A DNA stretch of 64,000 nucleotides from Variovorax sp. YR216. GTDB lineage: Bacteria > Pseudomonadota > Gammaproteobacteria > Burkholderiales > Burkholderiaceae_C. The position numbers and the translations under genes were made by a program. The DNA lies in assembly GCF_900107745.1 (NCBI RefSeq), contig NZ_FNRO01000022.1, positions 26,614 through 90,613 of the forward strand, in the 5' to 3' direction. Of the stretch, positions 31,165 through 39,880 are shown one piece after another (the stretch's first letter is position 1; the number at the start of each line of letters is the position of its first letter). The notes under the pieces were generated by a model. The model was not told the origin of the DNA. It worked only from the letters and a program-made list of their open reading frames with translations, and did no database searches.

Positions 31165-31214
31165 GCGCGGGATCTACAGGGCCATGGCCCATCTGCACAT
31201 CACAGGAGACTCAC

Positions 31215-32525
31215 TTGGCCGTACTCGTCGGGGGCATTGCCGCATCCCACACGCCCACCATCGGTTTCGCCGTCGATCGCGACAAGGCCAGCGACCCGGT
31301 GTGGGCGCCGATCTTCGAATCCTTCCAGCCGCTGCGCGACTGGATCGACGAGCGCAAGCCCGACGTGCTGCTGTTCGTCTACAACGACCACGTCACCTCC
31401 TTCTTCTTCGACCACTACTCGGCCTTCACGCTCGGTGTCGGCGAGCAATGGGCGGTGGCCGACGAGGGCGCGGGTGCGCGCGATCTGCCGGCGATCCAGG
31501 GCGACCCGGCCTTCGCCGAGCACCTGGGCCGTTCGCTGATGGCGGACGAGTTCGACATGTCCTTCTTCCAGGACAAGGCGCTGGACCATGGCTGCTTCTC
31601 GCCGCTGTCGATCCTGTGTCCGCGCAGCGAGTCCGGATGGCCAGTGAGGCTGGTGCCGCTGCAGGTCGGCGTGCTGCAGTTCCCGATTCCCACCGCGCGC
31701 CGGTGCTATCGCCTGGGCCAGGCGTTGCGCCGTGCCATCGAGAGCTATCCGGAAGACCTGCGTGTGGCCATCGTCGCGACCGGCGGCCTTTCGCACCAGG
31801 TGCACGGCGAACGCGCCGGCTTCAACAACACCGAATGGGACCAGCGCTTCCTCGACCTGATCGAGCAGGACCCGGAACAACTGGCCGACATGACCCACGC
31901 CGAGTACGCCGAGCTGGGTGGCATCGAAGGTGCTGAGGTCATCATGTGGCTGATCATGCGCGGCGCCTTGTCGGCGCAGGTGAAGTGCACGCATCGCAGC
32001 TACTACCTGCCTTCGATGACGGGCATCGCGACTGCGATCTACGAGAACCAGTCGGCGCCGCCGGCACCGTCGGAACAGCGACGCCGCGCCGAGAAGGTTT
32101 CGGCCCAGTTGGCCGGCGCCGAGCGGCTGCAGGGCAGCTACCCCTTCACCATCGAACGCAGCGTGAGGGGCTATCGCATCAACCGCTTCCTGCACCAACT
32201 GGTAGTACCCGGGTTCCGGGCGCGCTTCCTGGCCGACCAGGAAGCGGAGTTCGAGCGCTCGCAACTCACGCCGATCGAGCGTGACCTGATCCGGCGACGC
32301 GACTGGCGCGGGCTGATCCAGTACGGGGCCATCTTCTTCATGCTCGAGAAGCTGGGCGCGGTGGTCGGCATGTCCAACCTGCACATCTACGCCGCCATGC
32401 GCGGGCAATCGCTGGAGGACTTCCAGCAGACCCGCAACGCGCCGGGCGCGCTCTATTCGGTGGCGGGCAAGGACGCTGGCGCGCTGCAGTGGGACTCGCC
32501 TGCGGTCACACCCGCTGCGGCCTGA
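31215..32525 (+). CDS. galA: Gallate dioxygenase (fused LigB-LigA type)
   Basis: 436 residues. The start is TTG at 31215, with AGGAG 6 bases upstream; the protein then begins AVLVGGIAASHTPTIGFAVD, as in gallate dioxygenases. The frame stays open to 31101 but that part has no homology. The LigB active site is complete: H12, H59 (YNDHVTSFFFDH), H194 (ATGGLSHQVHGE) and E241. A C-terminal LigA-like domain follows (YRINRFLHQLVVP, RDLIRRRDWRGLIQYGAIFF, MRGQSLEDFQQTRN). This fusion and length are diagnostic of GalA/DesB, which open gallate to 4-oxalomesaconate. It is followed by an aromatic-acid transporter and a tannase-like gene. Confidence 0.93.
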   Translation: MAVLVGGIAASHTPTIGFAVDRDKASDPVWAPIFESFQPLRDWIDERKPDVLLFVYNDHVTSFFFDHYSAFTLGVGEQWAVADEGAGARDLPAIQGDPAFAEHLGRSLMADEFDMSFFQDKALDHGCFSPLSILCPRSESGWPVRLVPLQVGVLQFPIPTARRCYRLGQALRRAIESYPEDLRVAIVATGGLSHQVHGERAGFNNTEWDQRFLDLIEQDPEQLADMTHAEYAELGGIEGAEVIMWLIMRGALSAQVKCTHRSYYLPSMTGIATAIYENQSAPPAPSEQRRRAEKVSAQLAGAERLQGSYPFTIERSVRGYRINRFLHQLVVPGFRARFLADQEAEFERSQLTPIERDLIRRRDWRGLIQYGAIFFMLEKLGAVVGMSNLHIYAAMRGQSLEDFQQTRNAPGALYSVAGKDAGALQWDSPAVTPAAA

Positions 32526-32564
32526 TCGATCCAGAGATTCACAACAAACAATGGAGACAAACGC

Positions 32565-33908
32565 ATGTCAGTACCCGCGGCAATCGACGTCAAGGCATTC
32601 ATCGACGACAGGCCTCCTTCCGCCTACCAGTGGCTTCTCGTCATCCTGTGCTTCCTGGTGGTGGCAGCGGACGGGATGGACGTGGCGATCATGGGATTCG
32701 TCGCGCCTCCGATCCTTCAGGAGTGGGGCCTCTCGCGACCTGCCTTCGGATTGGTGATGAGTGCCGCGCCCATCGGACTCGTGATCGGCGCGCTGGTGGC
32801 CGGTCCTTCATCGGACCGCGTCGGACGCAAGCTGGTGCTGATCGCATCCGTGCTGCTGTTCGGCGTGCTGACCATCGCAACGGCTTTCTCGCGTTCGCCA
32901 ACCGAGATGGCGGCGCTGCGGCTGCTGACCGGCATCGGCCTCGGTGCGGCCATGCCCAACACGACGACGCTGCTGTCCGAATACGCCCCGTCCGGCAAGC
33001 GGGCGCTGATGATCACCATCATGTTCACCGGCTTCAACCTGGGGTCGGCGTTGATCGGATTTGTCGCCGGTGCGTTGATCCCGATGCATGGCTGGCGTTC
33101 CGTCCTCGTTTTCGGCGGCGTGCTGCCGTTGGTGCTGGTGCCGTTGCTGGTCTGTCTGCTGCCCGAGTCGGCTCGCCTGATGGCGGTGAAGGGGCGGCCC
33201 GCCGAGCGCATTGCAGCGACGTTGGGCCGGGTGTGCGGAGTGCGGTTCGAGCCCGGTACCCGCTTCTTCTCGCAGGAGCCGCAGGTGGCCGGTCGCACGT
33301 CCGTCGGCGTGCTGTTCTCGCCCGGATTCAGCGCGCTGACCATCGCCTTGTGGGTCACCTATTTCATGGGCCTGCTGGTGATCTACCTGCTCACCGGCTG
33401 GCTGCCCACGCTGATGAAGGATGCCGGGCTGTCGATCGCGACGGCGGCCAATGTGACCGCGATGTTCCAGATCGGCGGCACCATCGGCGCGGTGATCGTC
33501 GGCTGGTGCATGGACCGCACGCAGCCGGCGCGAGTGATCGCCGGTGCCTATTTCGCAGGGGCACTGTGCGTGTTGCTGGTCGGCGCCATCGGGGCTTTGT
33601 CGCCTGCGCTGACGCTGCTGGTCTTCAGCACGGGCTTCTTCATGAGCGGCGCACAGACCGGGCTGAATGCCTTTGCGCCGGGCTGCTACCCCACCGCCGC
33701 GCGCGCCACCGGCGTGAGCTGGATGCTGGGCATGGGGCGCTTCGGCAGCATCCTGGGTTCCGCATTCGGCGGCGCGTTGCTCGGCATGGGCCTGGGCTTC
33801 GGCAGCATCCTCGGCATGCTGGCCGTGCCTGCGGCGTTCGCGGCCGTGGCAATCCTCAGCACGCGTCGGCGTGACGCCGTCCGGGGCAGGGAAGCCGCAG
33901 CCGTGTGA
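32565..33908 (+). CDS. galT: MFS transporter, aromatic acid:H+ symporter (AAHS) family, probable gallate importer
   Basis: 447 residues with about 12 hydrophobic segments. It has VVAADGMDVAIMGFVAPPIL in the first segment (the DGxD pattern of AAHS proteins), the loop GPSSDRVGRKLVLIASVLLF, and GFNLGSALIGFVAGALIP. The relatives PcaK, GalT and MhpT import aromatic acids with protons. The gene follows the gallate dioxygenase gene by 39 bases with AATGGAGACAAACGC before the start, so it is probably in the same operon and imports gallate. The symbol is given by analogy to the Pseudomonas gal cluster. Confidence 0.85.
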   Translation: MSVPAAIDVKAFIDDRPPSAYQWLLVILCFLVVAADGMDVAIMGFVAPPILQEWGLSRPAFGLVMSAAPIGLVIGALVAGPSSDRVGRKLVLIASVLLFGVLTIATAFSRSPTEMAALRLLTGIGLGAAMPNTTTLLSEYAPSGKRALMITIMFTGFNLGSALIGFVAGALIPMHGWRSVLVFGGVLPLVLVPLLVCLLPESARLMAVKGRPAERIAATLGRVCGVRFEPGTRFFSQEPQVAGRTSVGVLFSPGFSALTIALWVTYFMGLLVIYLLTGWLPTLMKDAGLSIATAANVTAMFQIGGTIGAVIVGWCMDRTQPARVIAGAYFAGALCVLLVGAIGALSPALTLLVFSTGFFMSGAQTGLNAFAPGCYPTAARATGVSWMLGMGRFGSILGSAFGGALLGMGLGFGSILGMLAVPAAFAAVAILSTRRRDAVRGREAAAV

Positions 33909-34031
33909 CGCGGCGCTCTCGAGAGCCCGCCTTCTTCCAACCGATTCGCCTTGCCTGGCCCCTGATCTTGGCGGCCAGCAAGGGTGCCTGCCTCTCAAAA
34001 AAAGATTCCCAACCCACGAAGGAGACAAACC

Positions 34032-35981
34032 ATGAAATTCACCACCTCGCCCGCCGTCCCGGGGCGACTGACACGCACCGCGCTGGGTGCCAGTCTTCTG
34101 ATATCGCTGGCCGCCTGCGGGGGCGGTTCGGGCAACTCCGCGGGCCTGGCTGCCTTGGCGGGCTCAGGCACCACTTCATCCACGAGCACCACCTCGACCC
34201 CTTCGCCGGCCGCCGCCGGGCCAGGCGTCTATGACAGCAAGCTCGCTTTCGACGCTTCGAAAGCCCCGTACACGACGATCACCGTCAAGCTCGACGGTGT
34301 CGACACGCCCGTGCGTTGGTACAGAGAGGTGTGCTACGTCGGCACGCCGATGAAACTGGCGCCTCAGCAGCCTGCCCTCGGGGCACCCTTTGCGGCCGAC
34401 AACCAGGTGTGCGGTTATCAGAACCTGAACATCTTCGTGCGTGAAGCGGATGCGGCCCGGCAGGACAACCCCATCTTCTTCAACGTCAACAACGGCGGCT
34501 GGTTTGCCAGCTATCAAGGGGGCAAGGGCGGCTGGGATCCCGCGACACCGATCACCAGCGCCAACTATGCCGGCGCCGATGTCGTGGCCGGACGCGCCTA
34601 TGTGAGCAACAGCGACACGGACAAGGTCGGCGCCGCGCTGAGCCGTGGCTTCGTGTACATCAACATGGCCTCGCGCAGCCGCGGTGCGACCGCCCCGGCG
34701 GGCGTCTACGACGACGGCGTCTACCAGGGCAAGGCCCCGGCCGCCATCGTCGACGCCAAGGCGGCCGTGCGCTTTCTGCGTCTGAACGATGCCACCATGC
34801 CGGGCGACGCCAGCCGTATCGTGGTGAACGGCACCAGCGGTGGTGGCGCTCAAAGCACCCAGCTCGGCGCCACCGGCAACAACGAAGACTATTTCCCCTA
34901 CCTGAAGGCCATCGGCGCTGCCGGTATCGACAAGGACGGCAAGAGTTCGATCAAGGACGACGTCTTCGCCGTCGTGGCCTACTGCCCGATCCAGGACATG
35001 GGCAGCGCCGACCTGGCTTACGAGTGGATGTTCAATGTCCTGGACTCGCGCTCGCTGGTCGAGGCGGCCCAGAAAGCCGGCACGATCAAGGCCGCGGACG
35101 GCACGGTGCTCGTCAGGGCCTCCAACCCCGATCGCGACGGGAGCGCTGAACTGATGAACAGGTTCGTGGCTTACCAGGCCAGCCTCGGGCTGAAGAATGA
35201 CGATGGCACGCAGCTGACGACCGACAACATGCTGGCCGCCATCCAGGCCGAAATCAAGAAGGCGGCCGAAAAGCAGATCAAGGATGGCAAGTCGTTCGTC
35301 GCCTACGGAGCCTACGGCGACCACGCGGGCAACGGCGTCGGGGGCGGGAGCGGATCGGTCCACTATCTGAACGACTACATCGGTGCGGATGCCAGCGGTA
35401 CGGTCACGACCTTCAACATGCGCAATTACCTGAAGTTCGTTGCGACGCAGGCGCGGCTCAAGGCCGTGCCGGCTTTTGACCAGCGAGGCCAGAGCGCAGC
35501 CGCAGCGGGAACCGTGACCGATGACGGCGCCGGCACCGTGAACTACACCGGTGGCGAGTCCGACCTGTTCGGCACCCCCAGCCAGGTCTATTCCAACTTC
35601 ACCGAGTACGGCTGGAATCACAACGACGGCGCCAACGGTGCCGACGCGCAAGCCGGGGTTGGCCTCGGAAACACCGGCTACACCTGGGCCGGCAACCCGC
35701 AGCGGTCGTTCGTGCTCAACCAGTACAAGTTGATCAATGCACTGGCCTATGTCGGCAAGAACGATGGCATCACGCCGCACTGGCGCATTCGTGTTGGTGC
35801 GCGCGACCGCGATACGTCCTTTACCGTCGCGTACAACCTCAGCCGCGCGTTGAAGGCCGACCCCAAGGTCCAGGACATCGACTACGCGCTGGCCTGGGAC
35901 CAGGGGCACGCAGGCAACTACGACGTGCAGGAAGCGATGAAATGGGTCGACAGCATGATCGCGAAGGGCAAGGCGCAGTAG
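34032..35981 (+). CDS. Tannase-like alpha/beta hydrolase, lipoprotein
   Basis: 649 residues from the ATG at 34032, with AAGGAGACAAACC before it; an in-frame ATG at 33984 lacks this. A lipobox LAAC29 follows the signal segment, then a Gly/Ser/Thr-rich linker to about 65, so the product is anchored to a membrane. The nucleophile elbow is VVNGTSGGGAQS with Ser269, matching the GxSxGG of bacterial subtype B tannases; a His in WDQGHAGNYDV near the end is a triad candidate. Tannases release gallate from gallotannins and gallate esters. Its place just after the gallate dioxygenase and transporter genes makes that reaction the best inference; a related feruloyl esterase activity is the alternative. 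Confidence 0.78.
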   Translation: MKFTTSPAVPGRLTRTALGASLLISLAACGGGSGNSAGLAALAGSGTTSSTSTTSTPSPAAAGPGVYDSKLAFDASKAPYTTITVKLDGVDTPVRWYREVCYVGTPMKLAPQQPALGAPFAADNQVCGYQNLNIFVREADAARQDNPIFFNVNNGGWFASYQGGKGGWDPATPITSANYAGADVVAGRAYVSNSDTDKVGAALSRGFVYINMASRSRGATAPAGVYDDGVYQGKAPAAIVDAKAAVRFLRLNDATMPGDASRIVVNGTSGGGAQSTQLGATGNNEDYFPYLKAIGAAGIDKDGKSSIKDDVFAVVAYCPIQDMGSADLAYEWMFNVLDSRSLVEAAQKAGTIKAADGTVLVRASNPDRDGSAELMNRFVAYQASLGLKNDDGTQLTTDNMLAAIQAEIKKAAEKQIKDGKSFVAYGAYGDHAGNGVGGGSGSVHYLNDYIGADASGTVTTFNMRNYLKFVATQARLKAVPAFDQRGQSAAAAGTVTDDGAGTVNYTGGESDLFGTPSQVYSNFTEYGWNHNDGANGADAQAGVGLGNTGYTWAGNPQRSFVLNQYKLINALAYVGKNDGITPHWRIRVGARDRDTSFTVAYNLSRALKADPKVQDIDYALAWDQGHAGNYDVQEAMKWVDSMIAKGKAQ

Positions 35982-36006
35982 GGAAGAACCAAGGGCAGCG
36001 CTGAAC

Positions 36007-36039
36007 CGCTGAACAATAGCCGCGGGGCTTTGTTCAGCG
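36007..36039. terminator. Bidirectional hairpin between convergent genes
   Basis: CGCTGAACA (36007-36015) pairs with TGTTCAGCG (36031-36039); inside, AGCC and GGCT pair around GCGG. The long GC-rich stem lies between the ends of the tannase-like and hydratase genes. There is no U-run, so it may be a bidirectional or processing hairpin. Confidence 0.55.
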
Positions 36040-36040
36040 T

Positions 36041-36796
36041 TCAGAGCCGCGCTTCGGCCCGCCCGATGCCCGGGAACTCGACCATCACGGTGTCGCCCTT
36101 CTGCGCGGGCAGCACGCCCACCCACGAGCCCGTGGTGACCACGGTGCCGGCCGGCACGGCCCTGCCGTCGCGCGTCACGTGCCGCAGCCAGACCGGCAGC
36201 AGCCACGCGGGGTCGTACATCGGATGGGTGCCACGGCGCAGATCGGGTCCGCGGGCGCCGATGCGCGTCTCGCACACCTGGGTCGTCCAGTCACGCGCGG
36301 CATAGGGCACCCAGGCGCCCAGCACCAGTGCGCCGTGCGATTGCTGGTCCGCGAGCTTGAGCAGGGCGGTTGCCTGCGCGGGGTCTTTCCAGCGCGAATC
36401 GACGATCTCGATCGAGACGGTCATCGCGTCGATCAAGGCCGTGGCGTGCTCGGGCGTGAGCGTCGCCGCGCGTTCAGGCGTCACGTCCTCGCCGAGACGC
36501 AGTGCGATTTCTGATTCGATGCCCGGCGCATTGAAGTGCATGTCGCCGTAGTTCGCAGGGCTGGCGCGCACACCGGCGGGCGGCAAGGGCGCGTGTGTCA
36601 GCACCGCGTCGCGCGAAGGACCGCCCGATTTCCAATGGCCGGGCACGGCCGAACCGAACCAGCCCATCGCCTGCGCCACGCGGTCCTGCACGGCATAGGC
36701 TTTCGCTGCATCGGTGACGGCGCCCGTCCACGCTGAAGGATCCAGGGCACGGTGCTCGCGCCACGCCGATGCGAGGGATGCCGCGAGGTCCGTCAT
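36041..36796 (-). CDS. Fumarylacetoacetate-hydrolase-fold hydratase (2-keto-4-pentenoate hydratase type)
   Basis: 251 residues from the ATG at 36796, which overlaps the stop of the Bug gene (ATGA). The open frame extends much further upstream, but that part is antisense-like read-through. It has AVPGHWKSGGPSRDAVLTHA, SEIALRLGEDVTPE (metal-binding E), VSIEIVDSRWKD and YDPAWLLPVWLRHVTRDGR, in the order of the MhpD/HpaH/DmpE hydratases of meta-cleavage pathways. These add water to 2-hydroxydienoates. The partner Bug and the absence of a full pathway suggest a peripheral function. It ends 1 base from the hairpin after the tannase-like gene. Confidence 0.82.
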   Translation of the reverse strand: MTDLAASLASAWREHRALDPSAWTGAVTDAAKAYAVQDRVAQAMGWFGSAVPGHWKSGGPSRDAVLTHAPLPPAGVRASPANYGDMHFNAPGIESEIALRLGEDVTPERAATLTPEHATALIDAMTVSIEIVDSRWKDPAQATALLKLADQQSHGALVLGAWVPYAARDWTTQVCETRIGARGPDLRRGTHPMYDPAWLLPVWLRHVTRDGRAVPAGTVVTTGSWVGVLPAQKGDTVMVEFPGIGRAEARL

Positions 36797-37770
36797 GCGT
36801 CCACCTTCACCTTGCCGTCCTTGACGACGCGCGCCCACTTGTCGATCTCGCTCGAGATGAACTTGGCAAACTTGTCGCGCGAGCCGCCGCCGTCTTCGGC
36901 GCCGTAGGTGTCCAGCCGCTCCTGCACGTCGGGCATGGCCAGCACGGTGTTGACGTCGCGGTTGATCTTGTCGGCGATGGCAGTCGGCAGCTTGCCCGGG
37001 CCGGCGAGCCCGTACCAGGTGGTGGCTTCGAAGCCGTCGAAGCCTTGTTCCTGCATGGTCGGGATGCTCGGATGGCCCTTGGCGCGCTTGGTCCGCGTCT
37101 GGGCCACGCCGATCACCTTGCCGCTCTTCACGTGCGGCGTGGCTGCCGTCATCGTCTCGAAGCTGTACTGGATCTGGCTGCCCATCAGGTCGGTCAGCAA
37201 GGGTCCGCTGCCCTTGTAGGGCACATGCATCGCATCGACCTTCGCCTGCAGCTTGAACATCTCCAGGGCCAGGTGCTGCGCAGAGCCGGAGCCGGCCGAG
37301 CCGAAGCTCACCTTGCCGGGCTCCGCGGCGCACAGGGAGACGATGTCCTTGACGGTCACCGCCTTCTGGGTGGGGCTCGCGATCAGCAGGTTGGGCGTCA
37401 CGCCGACCAGCACGATCGGCACGAAGTCGCGCTCCACGCTGTAGCGCAGCTTGGGCTGCAGGCTCGGCGCGAGCGCGTGGCTGTTGATGTGCGCCATCAG
37501 CAGCGTGCTGCCGTCGCTCGGCTGCGTCGCCACGTACTCGGCCGCGAGCACGCCGGCCACGCCGCCCTTGTTCTCGACGATGACCGTCTGGTTCCACATC
37601 ACGGACAGCTTCTGCGCGACCACGCGGGCCAGCGCATCGGTGCCGCCGCCCGGCGGAAAGCCGACGACGATGCGCACGGGGCCGGAGGGCCAGTCCTGCG
37701 CGAACACGCCGGGCACGCCGAGCGTGGCCACCGCCGCGCCTGCGGCCTGGATGAAGGAACGTCGTTGCAT
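36793..37770 (-). CDS. Bug/TctC-family receptor
   Basis: 325 residues with a signal peptide (SFIQAAGAAVATLGVPGVFA) and the Bug core: VRIVVGFPPGGGTDALARVV, MWNQTVIVENKGGVAGVLAA, LLMAHINSHALAPSLQPKLR, SFGSAGSGSAQHLALEMFK, VPYKGSGPLLTDLMGSQIQY and TMQEQGFDGFEATTWYGLAG. It is coupled to the hydratase gene by a 4-base overlap and preceded by the aminotransferase gene 36 bases away. Its ligand is a carboxylate, probably one made or used by those neighbours. No tripartite membrane partner is encoded nearby. Confidence 0.92.
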   Translation of the reverse strand: MQRRSFIQAAGAAVATLGVPGVFAQDWPSGPVRIVVGFPPGGGTDALARVVAQKLSVMWNQTVIVENKGGVAGVLAAEYVATQPSDGSTLLMAHINSHALAPSLQPKLRYSVERDFVPIVLVGVTPNLLIASPTQKAVTVKDIVSLCAAEPGKVSFGSAGSGSAQHLALEMFKLQAKVDAMHVPYKGSGPLLTDLMGSQIQYSFETMTAATPHVKSGKVIGVAQTRTKRAKGHPSIPTMQEQGFDGFEATTWYGLAGPGKLPTAIADKINRDVNTVLAMPDVQERLDTYGAEDGGGSRDKFAKFISSEIDKWARVVKDGKVKVDA

Positions 37771-37806
37771 GGTGTCTCCGTTTTTCTTGAATGAACGCGT
37801 TCGCGC

Positions 37807-39048
37807 TCAGGCCGCCTTCTGCAGGGCGGCCGGCGCGGCATGGCCGGCGAAGTAGTCCATCGTGGCCTGCACGCCGCTGCCGGCGAGCTTCACGCCGGAG
37901 AGCTTCAGCCCCATCTCGACACCCGCGACCATGGCGACGAGCGTCAGGTCGTTGCTGTCGCCGAGATGGCCCATGCGGAACATGCGACCCTTGAGCTTGC
38001 CGAGGCCCGTGCCCAGCGACAGGTCGAACCGCTGGTGGATGAGACGGCGCACCGCATCTGCATCGACGCCCTCGGGCGTGATCACGCCGGTGAGCACCGG
38101 CGAGTACACGGCCGGGTCGGCGCACTGGATCGGCAGGCCCCATGCATTCACCGCGGCGCGCACGCCGGCAGCCCAGCGCTGGTGGCGCGCGAAGACGTTG
38201 TCCAGGCCCTCGCCGAGGATCATGTCCAGCGCCTCCGAGAGGCCGTAGAGCAGGTTGGTGTTGGGCGTGTACGGCCAGTAGCCGTCCTTGTTCATCTCGA
38301 CGATCTCGTCCCAGGCCCAGAACGAGCGGGGCAGCTTGGCGCTCTTCATCGCTTCGAGGGCGCGCGGCGAGATGGCGTTGAAGCTGATGCCCGGCGGCAG
38401 CATCAGGCCTTTCTGCGAGCCGCTGATGGTGACGTCCACGCCCCATTCGTCATGGCGGAAGTCGGCGCTCGCGAGGCCGGAGATGCTGTCGACCATGAGC
38501 AGCGCGGGATGGCCCGCCGCATCGATGGCGCGGCGCACCGAGGCGATGTCGGAGGTGACGCCGGTCGAAGTCTCGTTGTGCACCACGCACACGGCCTTGA
38601 TCTTCTTTTCCGTGTCTTTGCGCAGTCGCGCTTCGATCAGGTCCGCCTGCACGCCGCGGCGCCAGCCGGGTGCCTGCGGCAGATGTTCGTCCGTGCCGCC
38701 GTACGCGAGGAACTCGGTGGAGATGCCCAGCCGGGTCGCCATCTTGTTCCAGAGCGATGCGAAGTGGCCGGTCTCGTACATCAGCACGTGATCGCCGGGG
38801 CTTAGCGTGTTCGACAGCGCGGCCTCCCAGGCGCCGGTGCCGGAGGCCGGGTAAATGATGACGGGATGCTGCGTCTTGAAGATCTGCCGGATGCCCCCCA
38901 GCACCCGTCGGCCGAGCGCGCCGAACTCGGGCCCGCGATGGTCGATGGTGGGCAGGCTCATCGCGCGCAGGATGCGGTCGGGCACCGGGCTCGGGCCGGG
39001 GATCTGCAGGAAGTGCCTGCCGGTGGGATGGGAGTCGAGTTGAAGCAT
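37807..39048 (-). CDS. Class V aminotransferase, alanine/serine-glyoxylate aminotransferase type
   Basis: 413 residues from the ATG at 39048, preceded by GAAAGGACG on the coding strand. Motifs: GRHFLQIPGPSPVPDRILRA, PASGTGAWEAALSNTLSPGD, VVHNETSTGVTSDI, LLMVDSISGLASADFRHDEW and the PLP lysine in VTISGSQKGLMLPPG. This is the AGXT-type enzyme that uses glyoxylate as acceptor with serine or alanine as donor. It is divergent from a GntR regulator whose neighbour is a 2-hydroxyacid-type dehydrogenase, so the unit may handle glyoxylate or hydroxypyruvate. The leader of the gene contains one of two near-identical 18-bp repeats. Confidence 0.88.
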   Translation of the reverse strand: MLQLDSHPTGRHFLQIPGPSPVPDRILRAMSLPTIDHRGPEFGALGRRVLGGIRQIFKTQHPVIIYPASGTGAWEAALSNTLSPGDHVLMYETGHFASLWNKMATRLGISTEFLAYGGTDEHLPQAPGWRRGVQADLIEARLRKDTEKKIKAVCVVHNETSTGVTSDIASVRRAIDAAGHPALLMVDSISGLASADFRHDEWGVDVTISGSQKGLMLPPGISFNAISPRALEAMKSAKLPRSFWAWDEIVEMNKDGYWPYTPNTNLLYGLSEALDMILGEGLDNVFARHQRWAAGVRAAVNAWGLPIQCADPAVYSPVLTGVITPEGVDADAVRRLIHQRFDLSLGTGLGKLKGRMFRMGHLGDSNDLTLVAMVAGVEMGLKLSGVKLAGSGVQATMDYFAGHAAPAALQKAA

Positions 39049-39072
39049 GTGGCCGTCCTTTCGCGGGGCAGT

Positions 39073-39156
39073 TTTGCATTCAAAACACAAAAACGCATGC
39101 TGGTTATCCACTAGGCGTAAGGATTGAGGCATCGAAAATTTGCATTCAAAATACAA
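39073..39156. promoter_or_regulatory. Direct pair of putative GntR operators between aminotransferase and regulator genes
   Basis: TTTGCATTCAAAACACAA at 39073-39090 and TTTGCATTCAAAATACAA at 39139-39156 differ by one base and lie 66 bases apart. Each contains an interrupted palindrome of the form TTGNATT-N3-AATNCAA, the kind of site FCD/GntR regulators use. One sits near each gene start of the divergent pair, so both promoters may be controlled. Confidence 0.55.
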
Positions 39157-39173
39157 CCGAAGGAATTGAACCC

Positions 39174-39869
39174 ATGGCGGAAGTGATCGAAATCTCGCGT
39201 CTCGCGCTGCATGACCAGGTGGCGTCGCGGCTGCGCACGATGCTCATCGAAGGCCAGATCGCGCCCGGCGCCAAGCTCAACGAGCGCGAGTTGTGCGAGC
39301 AGTTGCGCGTCTCGCGCACGCCGCTGCGCGAAGCCATCAAGCTGCTGGCAGCCGAAGGCCTCGTCGACCTGCTGCCCAACCGCGGCGCGGTGGCCGTCAA
39401 GCTGACCGAGGCCGACGTGCTCAACACCTTCGAGCTGCTGGCGACGCTCGAAGCCATGTCCGGCGAACTGGCGGCGCAGCGCATCACCGACGAAGAGTTG
39501 GCCGAACTGCGTGCCTTGCACTACGAGATGCTGGCGTGCTTCTCGCGGCGAGACCTCTCCGGCTACTACCGCATCAACGCGCGCATCCACGCCGCGATCA
39601 ACGACGCGGCCAGGAACCCGGTGCTGACGAGCACTTACCGCTCCGTCAATGCGCGCGTGCAGTCGCTGCGCTTTCGTACCAACCAGAACGAAGCCAAGTG
39701 GGCCGACGCGGTCGCCGAGCACGCACGGATGATCGAAGCCCTCGATGCCCGCGACCCCATCGCGATGCGCCAGGTGCTGATCGAGCACCTGAACCGCAAG
39801 CGCGACACCGTGCTGGAGCTCCTGCGCGCCGGCGAAATCTATCCACGGTCCAACGCGACCAAGACCTGA
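39174..39869 (+). CDS. GntR-family regulator, FCD subfamily
   Basis: 231 residues. The winged helix (RLALHDQVASRLRTMLIEGQ, NERELCEQLRVSRTPLREAI, KLLAAEGLVDLLPNRGAVAV) is followed by an FCD domain (LEAMSGELAAQRITDEELAE, RINARIHAAINDAARNPVLT, VLIEHLNRKRDTVLEL). It is divergent from the class V aminotransferase gene and 11 bases ahead of the FAD/FeS dehydrogenase gene. Two nearly identical 18-bp sites lie in the divergent promoter region. It probably controls both, with a 2-hydroxy or 2-oxo acid as ligand; the ligand is inference. Confidence 0.92.
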   Translation: MAEVIEISRLALHDQVASRLRTMLIEGQIAPGAKLNERELCEQLRVSRTPLREAIKLLAAEGLVDLLPNRGAVAVKLTEADVLNTFELLATLEAMSGELAAQRITDEELAELRALHYEMLACFSRRDLSGYYRINARIHAAINDAARNPVLTSTYRSVNARVQSLRFRTNQNEAKWADAVAEHARMIEALDARDPIAMRQVLIEHLNRKRDTVLELLRAGEIYPRSNATKT

Positions 39870-39880
39870 AGCCTCATCCC

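Noticed and set aside
31101..31214. Upstream start for gallate dioxygenase
   Set aside because: The 38 extra codons have no homology and cover the promoter boxes; TTG at 31215 has a good AGGAG and begins exactly where GalA proteins begin.
39293..39880. Long in-frame extension upstream of the FAD/FeS dehydrogenase
   Set aside because: It overlaps the GntR gene in another frame and has no homology; the ATG at 39881 gives the normal YdiJ length.
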